A DNA stretch of 64,000 bases from Aromatoleum buckelii (GTDB lineage Bacteria > Pseudomonadota > Gammaproteobacteria > Burkholderiales > Rhodocyclaceae), in NCBI RefSeq assembly GCF_012910785.2, contig NZ_WTVH02000009.1, forward strand, positions 682,001-746,000. The letters run 5' to 3'. Below the pieces are notes generated by a model that did not search any database, had not been told where the DNA came from, and saw nothing but the letters and a program-made list of their open reading frames with translations. Shown here in pieces: positions 47,278 to 57,746 of this stretch. Position 1 is the stretch's first letter; each line of letters opens with the position of its first letter. A program made the position numbers and the translations under genes.

Positions 47278-47311
47278 TCGATATGAATCATCCTTCCAAC
47301 GGTGAACGCTC

Positions 47312-48211
47312 ATGCACAGCGAAAACAGTGGCGAAAGACTGAAGCGGCCCGATTTGACGGTCGAAGAAAACGGCTATCTGCTGATGCTTGGCGAGCGTAT
47401 ACGCGAACTGCGTGCCCGGCGCGGAATGACGCGCAAAGCGCTGGCGCAACAGTCGGGGGTGTCGGAACGCTACCTCGCTCAACTGGAAACCGGGCACGGC
47501 AACATCTCGATCATCCTGCTGCGACAGATCGCGTTGGGCATGGGTCTGCCGCTCGTCGACCTGGTGCGCGAAGAGCCCGAGCAACCGGCCGAGCTGACGC
47601 TGCTGGTGCAATACCTGAGCCGGTTTTCACCGAAAAAGCTGAACTGGGCGCGCGGCCTGCTGGAAAACGAACTTGAATCGTCCGGCAAGGCCGGGCGGCG
47701 TGAGCGGATTGCGCTGATCGGACTGCGCGGCGCCGGCAAGACGACGCTAGGTTCCCTGCTGGCGAAAAATCTCGAAGTGCCATTCTTCGAGCTGGCGAAG
47801 ACCATCGAACAGGAAGCAGGGGCCGAGCTTTCGGAAATCTTTTCGCTCTACGGGCAGGGCGCCTACCGGCGCTACGAGCGCCGCAGCCTCGAGTCGATCA
47901 TAGAGAACAACGAGCGCTTCGTGCTCGTTCCGGGCGGAAGCATCGTCTCCGAGCCGGCAACGTTCGAATTCCTGCTGTCGTCGTGCTACACGGTGTGGCT
48001 CAAGGCTTCGCCCGAAGAGCACATGGAGCGCGTCGTCGCACAGGGCGATTATCGCCCGATGAAGGACAGTCAGGAGGCGATGGACGACTTGCGCCGCATC
48101 ATTGCCGGCCGTATCGCGATGTACAGCAAGGCCGACGCGATCGTCGAAACATCGGGCATGACTGTTGAGCAGAGCCTGGCTGCGCTGCGTGAAGTCGTCG
48201 TTTCGGCCTGA
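47312..48211 (+). CDS. bzdR: BzdR-type repressor of anaerobic benzoate genes
   Basis: A 299-residue two-domain regulator: an XRE-type HTH (residues 27-83: GERIRELRARRGMTRKALA, SERYLAQLETG) and a C-terminal shikimate-kinase-like domain with P-loop GLRGAGKTT (137-145). In Azoarcus sp. CIB BzdR represses the bzd operon and is released by benzoyl-CoA binding the kinase-like domain. BoxR, of the aerobic pathway, has the same build, but the location immediately before benzoyl-CoA reductase genes favours BzdR. The operator elements found upstream of bzdN and bzdR agree. Confidence 0.93.
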   Translation: MHSENSGERLKRPDLTVEENGYLLMLGERIRELRARRGMTRKALAQQSGVSERYLAQLETGHGNISIILLRQIALGMGLPLVDLVREEPEQPAELTLLVQYLSRFSPKKLNWARGLLENELESSGKAGRRERIALIGLRGAGKTTLGSLLAKNLEVPFFELAKTIEQEAGAELSEIFSLYGQGAYRRYERRSLESIIENNERFVLVPGGSIVSEPATFEFLLSSCYTVWLKASPEEHMERVVAQGDYRPMKDSQEAMDDLRRIIAGRIAMYSKADAIVETSGMTVEQSLAALREVVVSA

Positions 48212-48433
48212 ACTGCCCACGGTCGGCGTCACCGGCCGTGCCGCTGCCATTCTCCGGCGGCCTCTTTTCCCCGCCGCTCCTCGCGCCGCCGAAATTTTCC
48301 CCCTCCCGCCTTCGCGGGGGCCCCGGCGAGCCCAGCAATCTCCCTCAACGCTTCATCCCTGCGTGCCGTTTCCAAGAGGACTCCGGGCTCTCCAGAGGCG
48401 TTTTCACGCTCCGCTTGGTCCGATTTATCTTGC

Positions 48434-48582
48434 TGCAATGCACAAAATTGCATGTCCGGAGAAAATGCCGACGAAAAATGCACGGGAGTGCAGTTTTCCT
48501 GTGCCGCATTTGATCTATGTCAACAGCGGCTGCACTGGAGTGCGTACTATGCGCAATCATGCAGGGCCGGAAAAATAATGCA
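48434..48582 (+). promoter_or_regulatory. BzdR operator array (TGCA cluster) upstream of bzdN
   Basis: Eight TGCA tetramers lie in 149 bases, at 48434, 48439, 48449, 48479, 48489, 48531, 48560 and 48579 (start positions). Roughly 0.6 would be expected by chance. Several form pairs of spaced direct or palindromic repeats. This matches the kind of operator described for BzdR and covers the promoter core and start region, so it should repress by occlusion. Confidence 0.82.
48510..48558 (+). promoter_or_regulatory. bzdN promoter: FNR/AcpR-type box and -10
   Basis: TTGAT-CTAT-GTCAA at 48510-48523 is an excellent FNR-type site. TACTAT at 48545-48550 is a -10 element. A start at 48558 puts the FNR box centre (48516.5) at -41.5 and the hexamer at -13 to -8, the class II activator geometry. 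In Azoarcus sp. CIB the equivalent promoter is activated by the FNR-like protein AcpR under anoxia. The bzdN start codon is 77 bases downstream. Confidence 0.85.
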
Positions 48583-48634
48583 GCAGCCGCGGGGTCGGTA
48601 CAGGCGTCGCGGATAAATCAGAGGAGATAGTTCG

Positions 48635-51107
<2,473 letters not shown>

Positions 51108-51139
51108 TCAGAACTGAGAACTCAAGGAGGACACGAAGA

Positions 51140-51949
51140 ATGATTACCGCAGGAATCGACATGGGCTCGCGCAGCGTCAAGGTGGTGCTGCTCGAAGAGA
51201 TCAAGGTGGATGGCGCGCCGCAACTGAACTACGCGGTCAAGAAAGCGCACCTGATGATGCCGGGCGACATCGACGCCGACCAGGCGGCCGAGAAGGCTTT
51301 CACCGAAGCGCTGGCCGCGGCCGGCGTGTCGCGTGACCAGGTGAAGTCGGTGTTCGCGACCGGCGCCGGGCGCAAGCAGGTCGAGTTCGCGACCGAAGGC
51401 GTCACCGAGATGACCGCGGGTGCTCGCGGCGCGGTGTACATGTACCCGCAGGCGCGCACCGTGGTCGACGTCGGTGCCGAGGAAGGTCGCGGCATCAAGA
51501 CCGACTCGGACGGCAAGGCGATCGACTTCGCCGGCAACGAGAAGTGCGCCGCCGGGGCGGGTTCGTTCGCCGAGGCGATGAGCCGCGCGCTGCAGCTCAC
51601 GCTCAAGGAATTCGGCGAAGCGAGCCTGCGCTCGGACAAGTCGATCCCGATGAACGCGCAATGCACGGTGTTCGCGGAATCCGAAGTGGTGTCGCTGATC
51701 CACTCGGCGACGCCGAAGGAAGACATCGCCAAGGCGGTGCTCGACGCGGTGGCGAGCCGGGTGTGCGCGATGGTGCGCCGCGTCGGCATCGAAGGCAACG
51801 TCGTGCTGATCGGCGGCATGGTGCACAACCCCGGCTTCGTCCAGTCGCTCAAGAACGCGATGGACGTCGATCAGGTGCTGCTGCCCGAGTTGCCCGAATT
51901 CGTCAGCGCTTTGGGTTGCGCGCTGATTGCGGCCGAGCGCCAGCACTGA
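51140..51949 (+). CDS. bzdP: Benzoyl-CoA reductase ATPase subunit BzdP
   Basis: A 269-residue ASKHA ATPase (GIDMGSRSVKVVLL phosphate loop; LIGGMVHNPGFV adenosine loop). The cluster cysteines are in NEKCAAGAG and MNAQCTVFAE, which bind one [4Fe-4S] shared with the partner subunit BzdQ. It hydrolyses ATP to drive low-potential electron transfer. AAGGAGG lies 9 bases before ATG 51140. It corresponds to one of BcrA/BcrD; which is not settled here. Confidence 0.93.
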   Translation: MITAGIDMGSRSVKVVLLEEIKVDGAPQLNYAVKKAHLMMPGDIDADQAAEKAFTEALAAAGVSRDQVKSVFATGAGRKQVEFATEGVTEMTAGARGAVYMYPQARTVVDVGAEEGRGIKTDSDGKAIDFAGNEKCAAGAGSFAEAMSRALQLTLKEFGEASLRSDKSIPMNAQCTVFAESEVVSLIHSATPKEDIAKAVLDAVASRVCAMVRRVGIEGNVVLIGGMVHNPGFVQSLKNAMDVDQVLLPELPEFVSALGCALIAAERQH

Positions 51950-51983
51950 ACCGCCAAACGACACGGATAAAGGAGCGATCAAA

Positions 51984-52901
51984 ATGAATGCAGAAGTTGC
52001 TGCGGCATCGGTGGCAGAAGCGGCCCCCGAGAAGAAGGAATTCTGGCGTTGGCAGGAAAACACCGTCTGGGACGAGAACAAGGACTGGCGCGACGCGAAG
52101 ATCATCACCTGCGGCATCGACGTCGGTTCGGTGTCCTCGCAGGCGGTGCTGGTCTGTGACGGCGAGCTGTACGGCTACAACAGCATGCGCACCGGCAACA
52201 ACTCGCCGGACTCGGCGCGGAACGCGCTGCAGGGCATCATGGACAAGATCGGCATGAAGCTCGAGGACATCAACTATGTCGTCGGCACCGGCTACGGCCG
52301 GGTGAACGTGCCGTTCGCCCACAAGGCGATCACCGAGATCGCGTGCCACGCTCGCGGCGCCAACTACATGGGCGGCAACAAGGTGCGCACGATTCTCGAC
52401 ATGGGCGGGCAGGACTGCAAGGCGATCCACTGCGACGAGAAAGGCAAGGTCACGAACTTCCTGATGAACGACAAGTGCGCGGCCGGTACCGGGCGCGGCA
52501 TGGAAGTCATCTCCGACCTGATGCAGATCCCGATCGCCGAACTGGGCCCGCGCTCGTTCGACGTCGATGTCGAGCCGGAAGCGGTATCGTCGATCTGCGT
52601 CGTGTTCGCCAAGTCCGAAGCGCTGGGTCTCTTGAAAGCCGGCTACACCAAGAACAAGGTGATCGCGGCCTACTGCCAGGCGATGGCCGAGCGCGTCGTG
52701 AGCTTGCTCGAGCGCATCGGCGTCGAGGAAGGCTTCTTCATCACCGGCGGCATCGCGAAGAACCCGGGTGTCGTGAAGCGCATCGAGCGCATCCTCGGCA
52801 TCAAGCAGGTCGAGACCAAGATCGACAGCCAGATCGCCGGCGCGCTGGGCGCAGCGCTCTTTGGCTACACGCTGATGCAGAAGCAGGCGAAAGCCGCCTG
52901 A
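51984..52901 (+). CDS. bzdQ: Benzoyl-CoA reductase ATPase subunit BzdQ
   Basis: A 305-residue ASKHA ATPase pairing with BzdP. It has a 40-residue N-terminal extension (FWRWQENTVWDENKDWRDAK) before GIDVGSVSSQAVLV. Cluster cysteines are in NDKCAAGTGRG and SSICVVFAKSE. AAGGAGCG precedes ATG 51984. Together the two subunits form the electron-activating module of the reductase. Confidence 0.93.
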   Translation: MNAEVAAASVAEAAPEKKEFWRWQENTVWDENKDWRDAKIITCGIDVGSVSSQAVLVCDGELYGYNSMRTGNNSPDSARNALQGIMDKIGMKLEDINYVVGTGYGRVNVPFAHKAITEIACHARGANYMGGNKVRTILDMGGQDCKAIHCDEKGKVTNFLMNDKCAAGTGRGMEVISDLMQIPIAELGPRSFDVDVEPEAVSSICVVFAKSEALGLLKAGYTKNKVIAAYCQAMAERVVSLLERIGVEEGFFITGGIAKNPGVVKRIERILGIKQVETKIDSQIAGALGAALFGYTLMQKQAKAA

Positions 52902-52919
52902 AGTCGGGGCTGAAGCAGC

Positions 52920-52977
52920 GCCGGCCGTCTCGGGGAAACGCCGCGAGTGAACGCGGCGGTTTTTCCGGACGGCCGGC
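52920..52977 (+). terminator. Hairpin in the bzdQ-bzdM gap (attenuator-like)
   Basis: A nested structure: outer stem GCCGGCCGTC/GACGGCCGGC (52920-52929 with 52968-52977) and inner stem CGCCGCG/CGCGGCG (52939-52945 with 52952-52958) followed by GTTTTT. The inner hairpin with its short T-run resembles an intrinsic terminator, but the bzd operon continues downstream. It may attenuate or stabilise the upstream reductase mRNA. Confidence 0.7.
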
Positions 52978-53010
52978 AGCCTACGACTCAATTCACAGGA
53001 GAGAACGGAC

Positions 53011-53295
53011 ATGATCGCGAACTACGGCTACAAGGACGGTTCCGGCGAGTATTACATCAGCATCGACACGGACAAGTGCATCGACTGTACTGCGGCGCGC
53101 GCCTGTCTGACCGCCTGCCCGAAGAATATGTTCGAAATCATCACCGATGATTACGATGACGAAGTGGCATGGGTGAAGAAGGAATCCACGCGTACGCTCG
53201 CTTACAGCTGCGCCGAATGCAAGCCGGCCGGTGGCTACACCAGCCTGCCCTGTATCACCGCCTGTACCCCGGGCGCGATCAAGCATTCCTGGTAG
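53011..53295 (+). CDS. bzdM: 2[4Fe-4S] ferredoxin, electron donor to benzoyl-CoA reductase
   Basis: A 94-residue ferredoxin. Cys23, 26, 32, 36 (CX2CX5CX3C) and Cys67, 70, 81, 85 (CX2CX10CX3C) bind two clusters. Both enlarged loops are typical of the low-potential ferredoxins of aromatic degraders. AGGAGAG lies just before ATG 53011. It receives electrons probably from BzdV and passes them to the BzdPQ module. Confidence 0.92.
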   Translation: MIANYGYKDGSGEYYISIDTDKCIDCTAARACLTACPKNMFEIITDDYDDEVAWVKKESTRTLAYSCAECKPAGGYTSLPCITACTPGAIKHSW

Positions 53296-53305
53296 GCCGG
53301 ACGAG

Positions 53306-53632
53306 ATGAAAGGCGTGACGACGGAGGGTTCCGCAGTGAACGTGAAGAAGATGATCCCGATCAAGCTTGCTTCAGCGAATGAAGAAGAGGAAATCGAAGA
53401 CCGTCTGTTGCGCCAGGGTTGGAAGCGACTGACGACGATCGGCGAACCGCGGTTGTCGGAGATCGCCGAGGCTTATCGGGGCATGGGTTTCGAGGTGCAC
53501 GTCGAGACTTACAAGAGCGAAGGCGACGGCTGCAACACCTGCCTCGACGCCGACCAGGAAATGGGCAAGATCATCGGCACGGTATACACGCGCCGCGCGG
53601 CTGTGCCGCAGAAGGATGACGAGTTGTTCTGA
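53306..53632 (+). CDS. bzdS: bzd-operon protein BzdS, function unknown
   Basis: A 108-residue protein with an acidic-helical start (KLASANEEEEIEDRLLRQGW), a GDGCNTCLDADQE motif with two cysteines, and no recognised domain. ATG 53306 starts 10 bases after bzdM; an in-frame GTG at 53336 is an alternative with better homologue-like start. Its operon position implies a role connected with electron transfer or reductase assembly. Confidence 0.85.
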   Translation: MKGVTTEGSAVNVKKMIPIKLASANEEEEIEDRLLRQGWKRLTTIGEPRLSEIAEAYRGMGFEVHVETYKSEGDGCNTCLDADQEMGKIIGTVYTRRAAVPQKDDELF

Positions 53633-53686
53633 ACGGCGTGCGACGCGCGTCCAGCGCGAAGCCGCGATACCCAAGGAGGAGTGCAG

Positions 53687-54139
53687 ATGGCCGAACAGAA
53701 GCGCGTAATGCGGGTGATGAACAAGGACGACCTGAATGCGATCGTCGAGATCGATGCCGTGGCTTCGAAGCAGAATCGTCGCGATTACTACGAGCGCAAG
53801 CTCGAAACGATCCTGAACCCGAAGCACAACATCAATGCCTCGCTCGTCTGTGAGATCGACGGCAAGGTCGCCGGTTTCGTCATGGGCGACATCTATTTCG
53901 GTGAATTCGGGATTCCGGAAAGCACCGCGACGATCGACACGATCGGCGTCGACCCGCGCGTCCAGAACCATGGCGTTGCAAGCGAGCTGCTCGAGCAGTT
54001 CATGATGAACATGAAGGCGGGCGGCGTGAGCAAGGTCTACACGCTGGTGAACTGGGACGACTTCGCACTCGAGAAATTCTTCTCGCGGCAGAAGTTCGTG
54101 CCTTCCAAGCGCATCAACCTCGAATACACGGTGGTCTGA
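53687..54139 (+). CDS. bzdT: GNAT-family acetyltransferase BzdT
   Basis: A 150-residue GNAT protein: an N-terminal VMNKDDLNAIVEIDAVA, central beta strands VCEIDGKVAGFVMGDI, and the acetyl-CoA loop VDPRVQNHGVASEL (a variant of RxxGxG). AAGGAGGAG precedes ATG 53687. It may acetylate a protein of the pathway. The acceptor is unknown. Confidence 0.87.
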   Translation: MAEQKRVMRVMNKDDLNAIVEIDAVASKQNRRDYYERKLETILNPKHNINASLVCEIDGKVAGFVMGDIYFGEFGIPESTATIDTIGVDPRVQNHGVASELLEQFMMNMKAGGVSKVYTLVNWDDFALEKFFSRQKFVPSKRINLEYTVV

Positions 54140-54165
54140 GAAACGACTGCGCGGAGCCCATCCCC

Positions 54166-54804
54166 ATGTGGATCGATTGCCACTGCCACACCAAATACTC
54201 GTACGACAACTGGCTGGAGCCGGTGAACCTGATCCGGCGTGCCCGTGAGCTCGGGCTCGATGCGGTTTGCATCACCGAGCATTACTCGTACGAGGCGTCG
54301 GAGCCGGTCGAGCAGGTCGGTCGCGACGAGGGGATGCTGGTTCTGCGCGGCGTCGAGATTGCGACGGACCGCGGCCACATGCTGGCCTACGGCGTCGAAG
54401 ACGACAGCTGGAACATCTGGGGGCGTGACAACTACCTCCCGCTGGCCGCAGTCGTCGAGCGCATCAATGAAATCGGCGGCATCTGCGTGCCGGCCCATCC
54501 GTTCCGCGAAGTCGGGGCGTGCCTGCTCGAAAGCGTGCTCGACCTGACGGGTCTTGCAGCAGTCGAGACGCACAACGGCGGCAACCGCGAGAGCGACAAC
54601 GAACTGGCGATCTCCGCCGCGCGGCACATGGCGCTGCCGTCGCTCGGCGGCAGCGATTGCCACAAGACCGAAGCGGTCGGCCGCTGCGCGACGCAGTTCC
54701 TGCAGCCGGTGACCGACATGAAGAGTTTCATCGCGGCGGTGCGTGCCGGAGCGTGCCAGGGAGGGTACTTCCCCGGTTTCACGCAGGCAGCACTCGCAGC
54801 CTAG
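54166..54804 (+). CDS. bzdU: PHP-domain metal-dependent phosphoesterase-like protein BzdU
   Basis: A 212-residue PHP protein with metal ligands in DCHCHTKYSYDN (HxH), CITEHYSYE, CVPAHPFRE and GGSDCHK. The family includes phosphatases and phosphoesterases. Its presence in an anaerobic benzoate operon is conserved but unexplained. It follows bzdT by 26 bases and is followed by a 150-base gap before bzdV. Confidence 0.88.
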   Translation: MWIDCHCHTKYSYDNWLEPVNLIRRARELGLDAVCITEHYSYEASEPVEQVGRDEGMLVLRGVEIATDRGHMLAYGVEDDSWNIWGRDNYLPLAAVVERINEIGGICVPAHPFREVGACLLESVLDLTGLAAVETHNGGNRESDNELAISAARHMALPSLGGSDCHKTEAVGRCATQFLQPVTDMKSFIAAVRAGACQGGYFPGFTQAALAA

Positions 54805-54954
54805 CCCGGACGCTGCCCGGCATGGTCCGGCAGCGAACACCGCACCACCGCACAATCGAACGCAACCTGGCCCCGCCGACCCGGAGCCTGGAGCAAGAAC
54901 AGCGCAAAACGACGCCGGAAAGCGAAAACCGGCGATAGCAGAGGGACGAGAGAC

Positions 54955-57504
54955 ATGGAAGCCGTACAGACATCCGAGATCAGGTGGTGGAAGGCCAGCC
55001 GGCCGGTCGATATGCCGGAGTTCGGCGCCCCGGTGCAGTTCAGCATCGACGGCGTCGAGGTCGAAGCGCCCGCCGGCGCGTCGGTCCTCAATGCCGCGAC
55101 GGCGGCCGGCCTCTACATTCCCGCGCTGTGCGCGCATCCCGATCTGCCGCCGGCCGGCCAGCGTGGCGCCGGAGACGGCGGCTGCAACCTGTGCATGGTC
55201 GAGGTCGAAGGCGAAGAGGGGCTGCGCAAGGCCTGTTCGATGCCGGTCAAGGCCGGCCTCGTCGTCAAGACCCAGTCGCCCGCGATCCAGGAATCGCGCC
55301 AGGCGAGCCTCGCCAAGATCCTCGGCCCCCATCCGCACGTCTGTCTGACCTGTCCGCAGCGCGAAGGCTGTTCGCGCTCGCAGTGCTCGTACGGCAACCC
55401 GCAGGAGACGCGCTGCTGTTCGATCTTCTCGAGCTGCGAGCTGCGCAAGGTGTCCGACTACATCGGCATCCCGAACACGACTCCGCCGTACAAGCCCGCG
55501 CAGCTGCCGATCGTCCTCGACGAGCCGTTCTTCGACCGCGACTACAACCTCTGTATCGACTGCCGCCGCTGCCTCGTCGCCTGTAACGACGTGCGCGGCG
55601 TCGGCTGCCTCGAAGTCAAGGAAGTCGAGACGCCGCAAGGCAAACGCACCTATGTCGGCACGATCGCGCCGACACTGATCGAATCCGGCTGCACGTTCTG
55701 CCAGGCCTGCGTGACCGTGTGCCCGACCGGTGCGCTGATGGACCGCACGCTCGACCCCGCCCGCCGCGAGGAATCGATGGTGCCGTGCAAGTCCGCGTGC
55801 CCGGCCGGCATCGACGTGCCGCGTTACGTGCAGCTCGCTGCCGAAGGCAAGTATGGCGAGGCGATCGCGGTGGTGCGCGAAAAACTCCCGTTCCCGGGCA
55901 TCCTGGGCCGCGCCTGTTTCGCGATGTGCGAGTCGGCCTGCCGCCGCAAGGACCTCGACGACCCGCTGTCGATCCGCAACCTCAAGCGCATCGCCGCCGA
56001 TAACGACACCGGCATCTGGCGCGAATTCGCCAAGAAGCTTCCCGCGACCGGCAAGAAGGCCGGCGTGATCGGCGCCGGGCCGGCAGGCCTGACCGTCGCG
56101 TACTACCTCGCGAAGCAGGGTCACGCGGTCACGGTTTTCGACGCCCAGCCGGCCGCTGGCGGCATGGCGCGCTACGGCATCCCGTCGTACCGCGTGCCGG
56201 CCGAAGTCATCGACGACGAAGTCAGCGAGGTCGCGGCGCTCGGCGTCGAGTTCCGCTACGGCGCGAAAGTCGAGAACGTCGATGAACTTTTCAATGACGG
56301 CTATGGGGCGGTGTTCGTCGGCATCGGCGCGCAGGGCGGCGACAGGCTGGGCATCCCCGGCGACGACCTGCCGGGCGTCGTCGACAGCCCGACTTACCTG
56401 AAAGCGGTGACGATGGGCCTCGTGAATACGCCCGAGGGCATCCAGACCGGCAAGAAGGTCGCGGTTATCGGCGGCGGCAACGTCGCGACCGACAACGCGC
56501 GCTCGTCGCGCCGCTACGGCGCCGAAGTCGACATGGTCTATCGCCGCACCCGCGAGGAAATGCCGGCGCGCCTCGAAGAGTTCGAAGGCTGCGTCGAGGA
56601 AGGCGTGAATATCCGCTACCTGCTCGCGCCGAAGAAGATCGAGCCGGGCACCAACGGTTTCCGACTGCAGATCACGTACGCGAAGATGGCGCTCGGCGAA
56701 GCGGACGCTTCCGGCCGCCGTCGCCCGGTCGAGACCGGCGAGGAAATCGTCGAAGGCGTCGATCTCGTGATCGGTGCGATCGGCCAGTTCCCGAACCGCT
56801 TCGAAGGCTTCGGCGTCGAGACCGACCGCAAGGGCCGCATCACGGTGCGCGAGGATTCGATGCTGACGAGCCGGCCCAAGGTCTATGCCGGCGGCGACTG
56901 CGTGCTCGGACCTTCGACGCTGATCGAGTCGGTCGCTCAAGGCCGGGTTGCGGCCTCGGCGATGGACAAGGCGCTCGGCGGCGATGGCGACATCTCCGAA
57001 GTGCTGCTGCGCGACGGCTGGGAAACCAACCCGTGGATCGGTCGCAAGGACGGCTTCAACACGACGCGCAAGTTCCACCCGATCATGCTTGCGCCGGAAC
57101 AGCGCACGGGCTGGGACGAAGTCGAACTCGGCTTCGACGACGCGACTGCCCGTCTGGAGGCTGCGCGCTGCTTCAAGTGCAACCTCGCGCCGAAGATCGC
57201 CGAAGCGGTGCTGCCGCCGGAATCGTCGCTGACTTTCGACGCCGCGGCGATCGCCGCAGTGCCGACCGAAGCCGGCGTGTTCCAGCTGCTCGACGGTGAC
57301 AAGAACGTGCTGATGATCAAGGGCGTCGAGAACCTGCGCGAAGGGCTGATGGAACAGCTCGAACGCGGCGGCGACGCGACGAACTTCGTGTTCGAGGAAG
57401 CGGCGATGTTCACGTCGCGCGAAAGCCAGATGATCCAGGCTTACCTGCAGCAGTACGGCAAGATGCCGGGCGGCGGCTCGGACGAACTCGACGACCTGTT
57501 CTGA
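54955..57504 (+). CDS. bzdV: NAD(P)H:ferredoxin oxidoreductase-like fusion BzdV
   Basis: An 849-residue iron-sulfur flavoprotein. Order: [2Fe-2S] NuoG-type domain (20-100; CAHP, GGCNLC), a cysteine-rich block CLTCPQREGCSRSQC, two [4Fe-4S] motifs (CIDCRRCLVAC, CTFCQACVTVC), a GltD-like cluster domain (CKSACPAGID, CESACRRK), the FAD fold GAGPAGLTVAYYLAKQG and the NADPH fold VIGGGNVATDNARSSRR. It presumably reduces ferredoxin BzdM with NAD(P)H. The N-terminal half resembles the hydrogenase/complex I gamma subunit; the second half, glutamate synthase beta. Confidence 0.88.
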   Translation: MEAVQTSEIRWWKASRPVDMPEFGAPVQFSIDGVEVEAPAGASVLNAATAAGLYIPALCAHPDLPPAGQRGAGDGGCNLCMVEVEGEEGLRKACSMPVKAGLVVKTQSPAIQESRQASLAKILGPHPHVCLTCPQREGCSRSQCSYGNPQETRCCSIFSSCELRKVSDYIGIPNTTPPYKPAQLPIVLDEPFFDRDYNLCIDCRRCLVACNDVRGVGCLEVKEVETPQGKRTYVGTIAPTLIESGCTFCQACVTVCPTGALMDRTLDPARREESMVPCKSACPAGIDVPRYVQLAAEGKYGEAIAVVREKLPFPGILGRACFAMCESACRRKDLDDPLSIRNLKRIAADNDTGIWREFAKKLPATGKKAGVIGAGPAGLTVAYYLAKQGHAVTVFDAQPAAGGMARYGIPSYRVPAEVIDDEVSEVAALGVEFRYGAKVENVDELFNDGYGAVFVGIGAQGGDRLGIPGDDLPGVVDSPTYLKAVTMGLVNTPEGIQTGKKVAVIGGGNVATDNARSSRRYGAEVDMVYRRTREEMPARLEEFEGCVEEGVNIRYLLAPKKIEPGTNGFRLQITYAKMALGEADASGRRRPVETGEEIVEGVDLVIGAIGQFPNRFEGFGVETDRKGRITVREDSMLTSRPKVYAGGDCVLGPSTLIESVAQGRVAASAMDKALGGDGDISEVLLRDGWETNPWIGRKDGFNTTRKFHPIMLAPEQRTGWDEVELGFDDATARLEAARCFKCNLAPKIAEAVLPPESSLTFDAAAIAAVPTEAGVFQLLDGDKNVLMIKGVENLREGLMEQLERGGDATNFVFEEAAMFTSRESQMIQAYLQQYGKMPGGGSDELDDLF

Positions 57505-57515
57505 GCGGCACCGAC

Positions 57516-57698
57516 ATGGGACAAGTCATCGATTTCTGGTCGGCGGAGGAACTCCGCCCGACGATCTCGGCGGAGGCCAAACGCCGCTGCACGAATTGCG
57601 GCGCCGACTTGTGGCACATCAGCTGTGACGGCGAAGTGTGCTGTGCGGACTGCGACGCCGTGTGCCCGTACCGCCTGCAGGTAAAGAACGAAAACTGA
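57516..57698 (+). CDS. Small cysteine-rich bzd-operon protein
   Basis: A 60-residue ORF with CTNC, CDGEVCCADC and AVC, eight cysteine-region residues of zinc-ribbon or Fe-S type. It begins 11 bases after bzdV and ends 48 bases before bzdW, with good coding composition. I do not know a name for it. A metal-binding accessory to BzdV or to the reductase is possible. Confidence 0.75.
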   Translation: MGQVIDFWSAEELRPTISAEAKRRCTNCGADLWHISCDGEVCCADCDAVCPYRLQVKNEN

Positions 57699-57746
57699 AC
57701 ACGATCCAACCGCACGACCCGGAAAAAACGGGAAACGGGAGACACC

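Noticed and set aside
47312-48211. Calling the regulator BoxR or shikimate kinase
   Set aside because: The HTH domain excludes a plain shikimate kinase, and the gene is next to benzoyl-CoA reductase rather than box genes.
48212-48433. Terminator of bzdR (ACGGTCGG...CCGGCCGT at about 48219-48241)
   Set aside because: The stem has a G-U pair and no T-run, so it is too weak to call.
54037-57078. 1013-codon open frame on the minus strand
   Set aside because: Antisense to bzdU and bzdV; no recognised motif.
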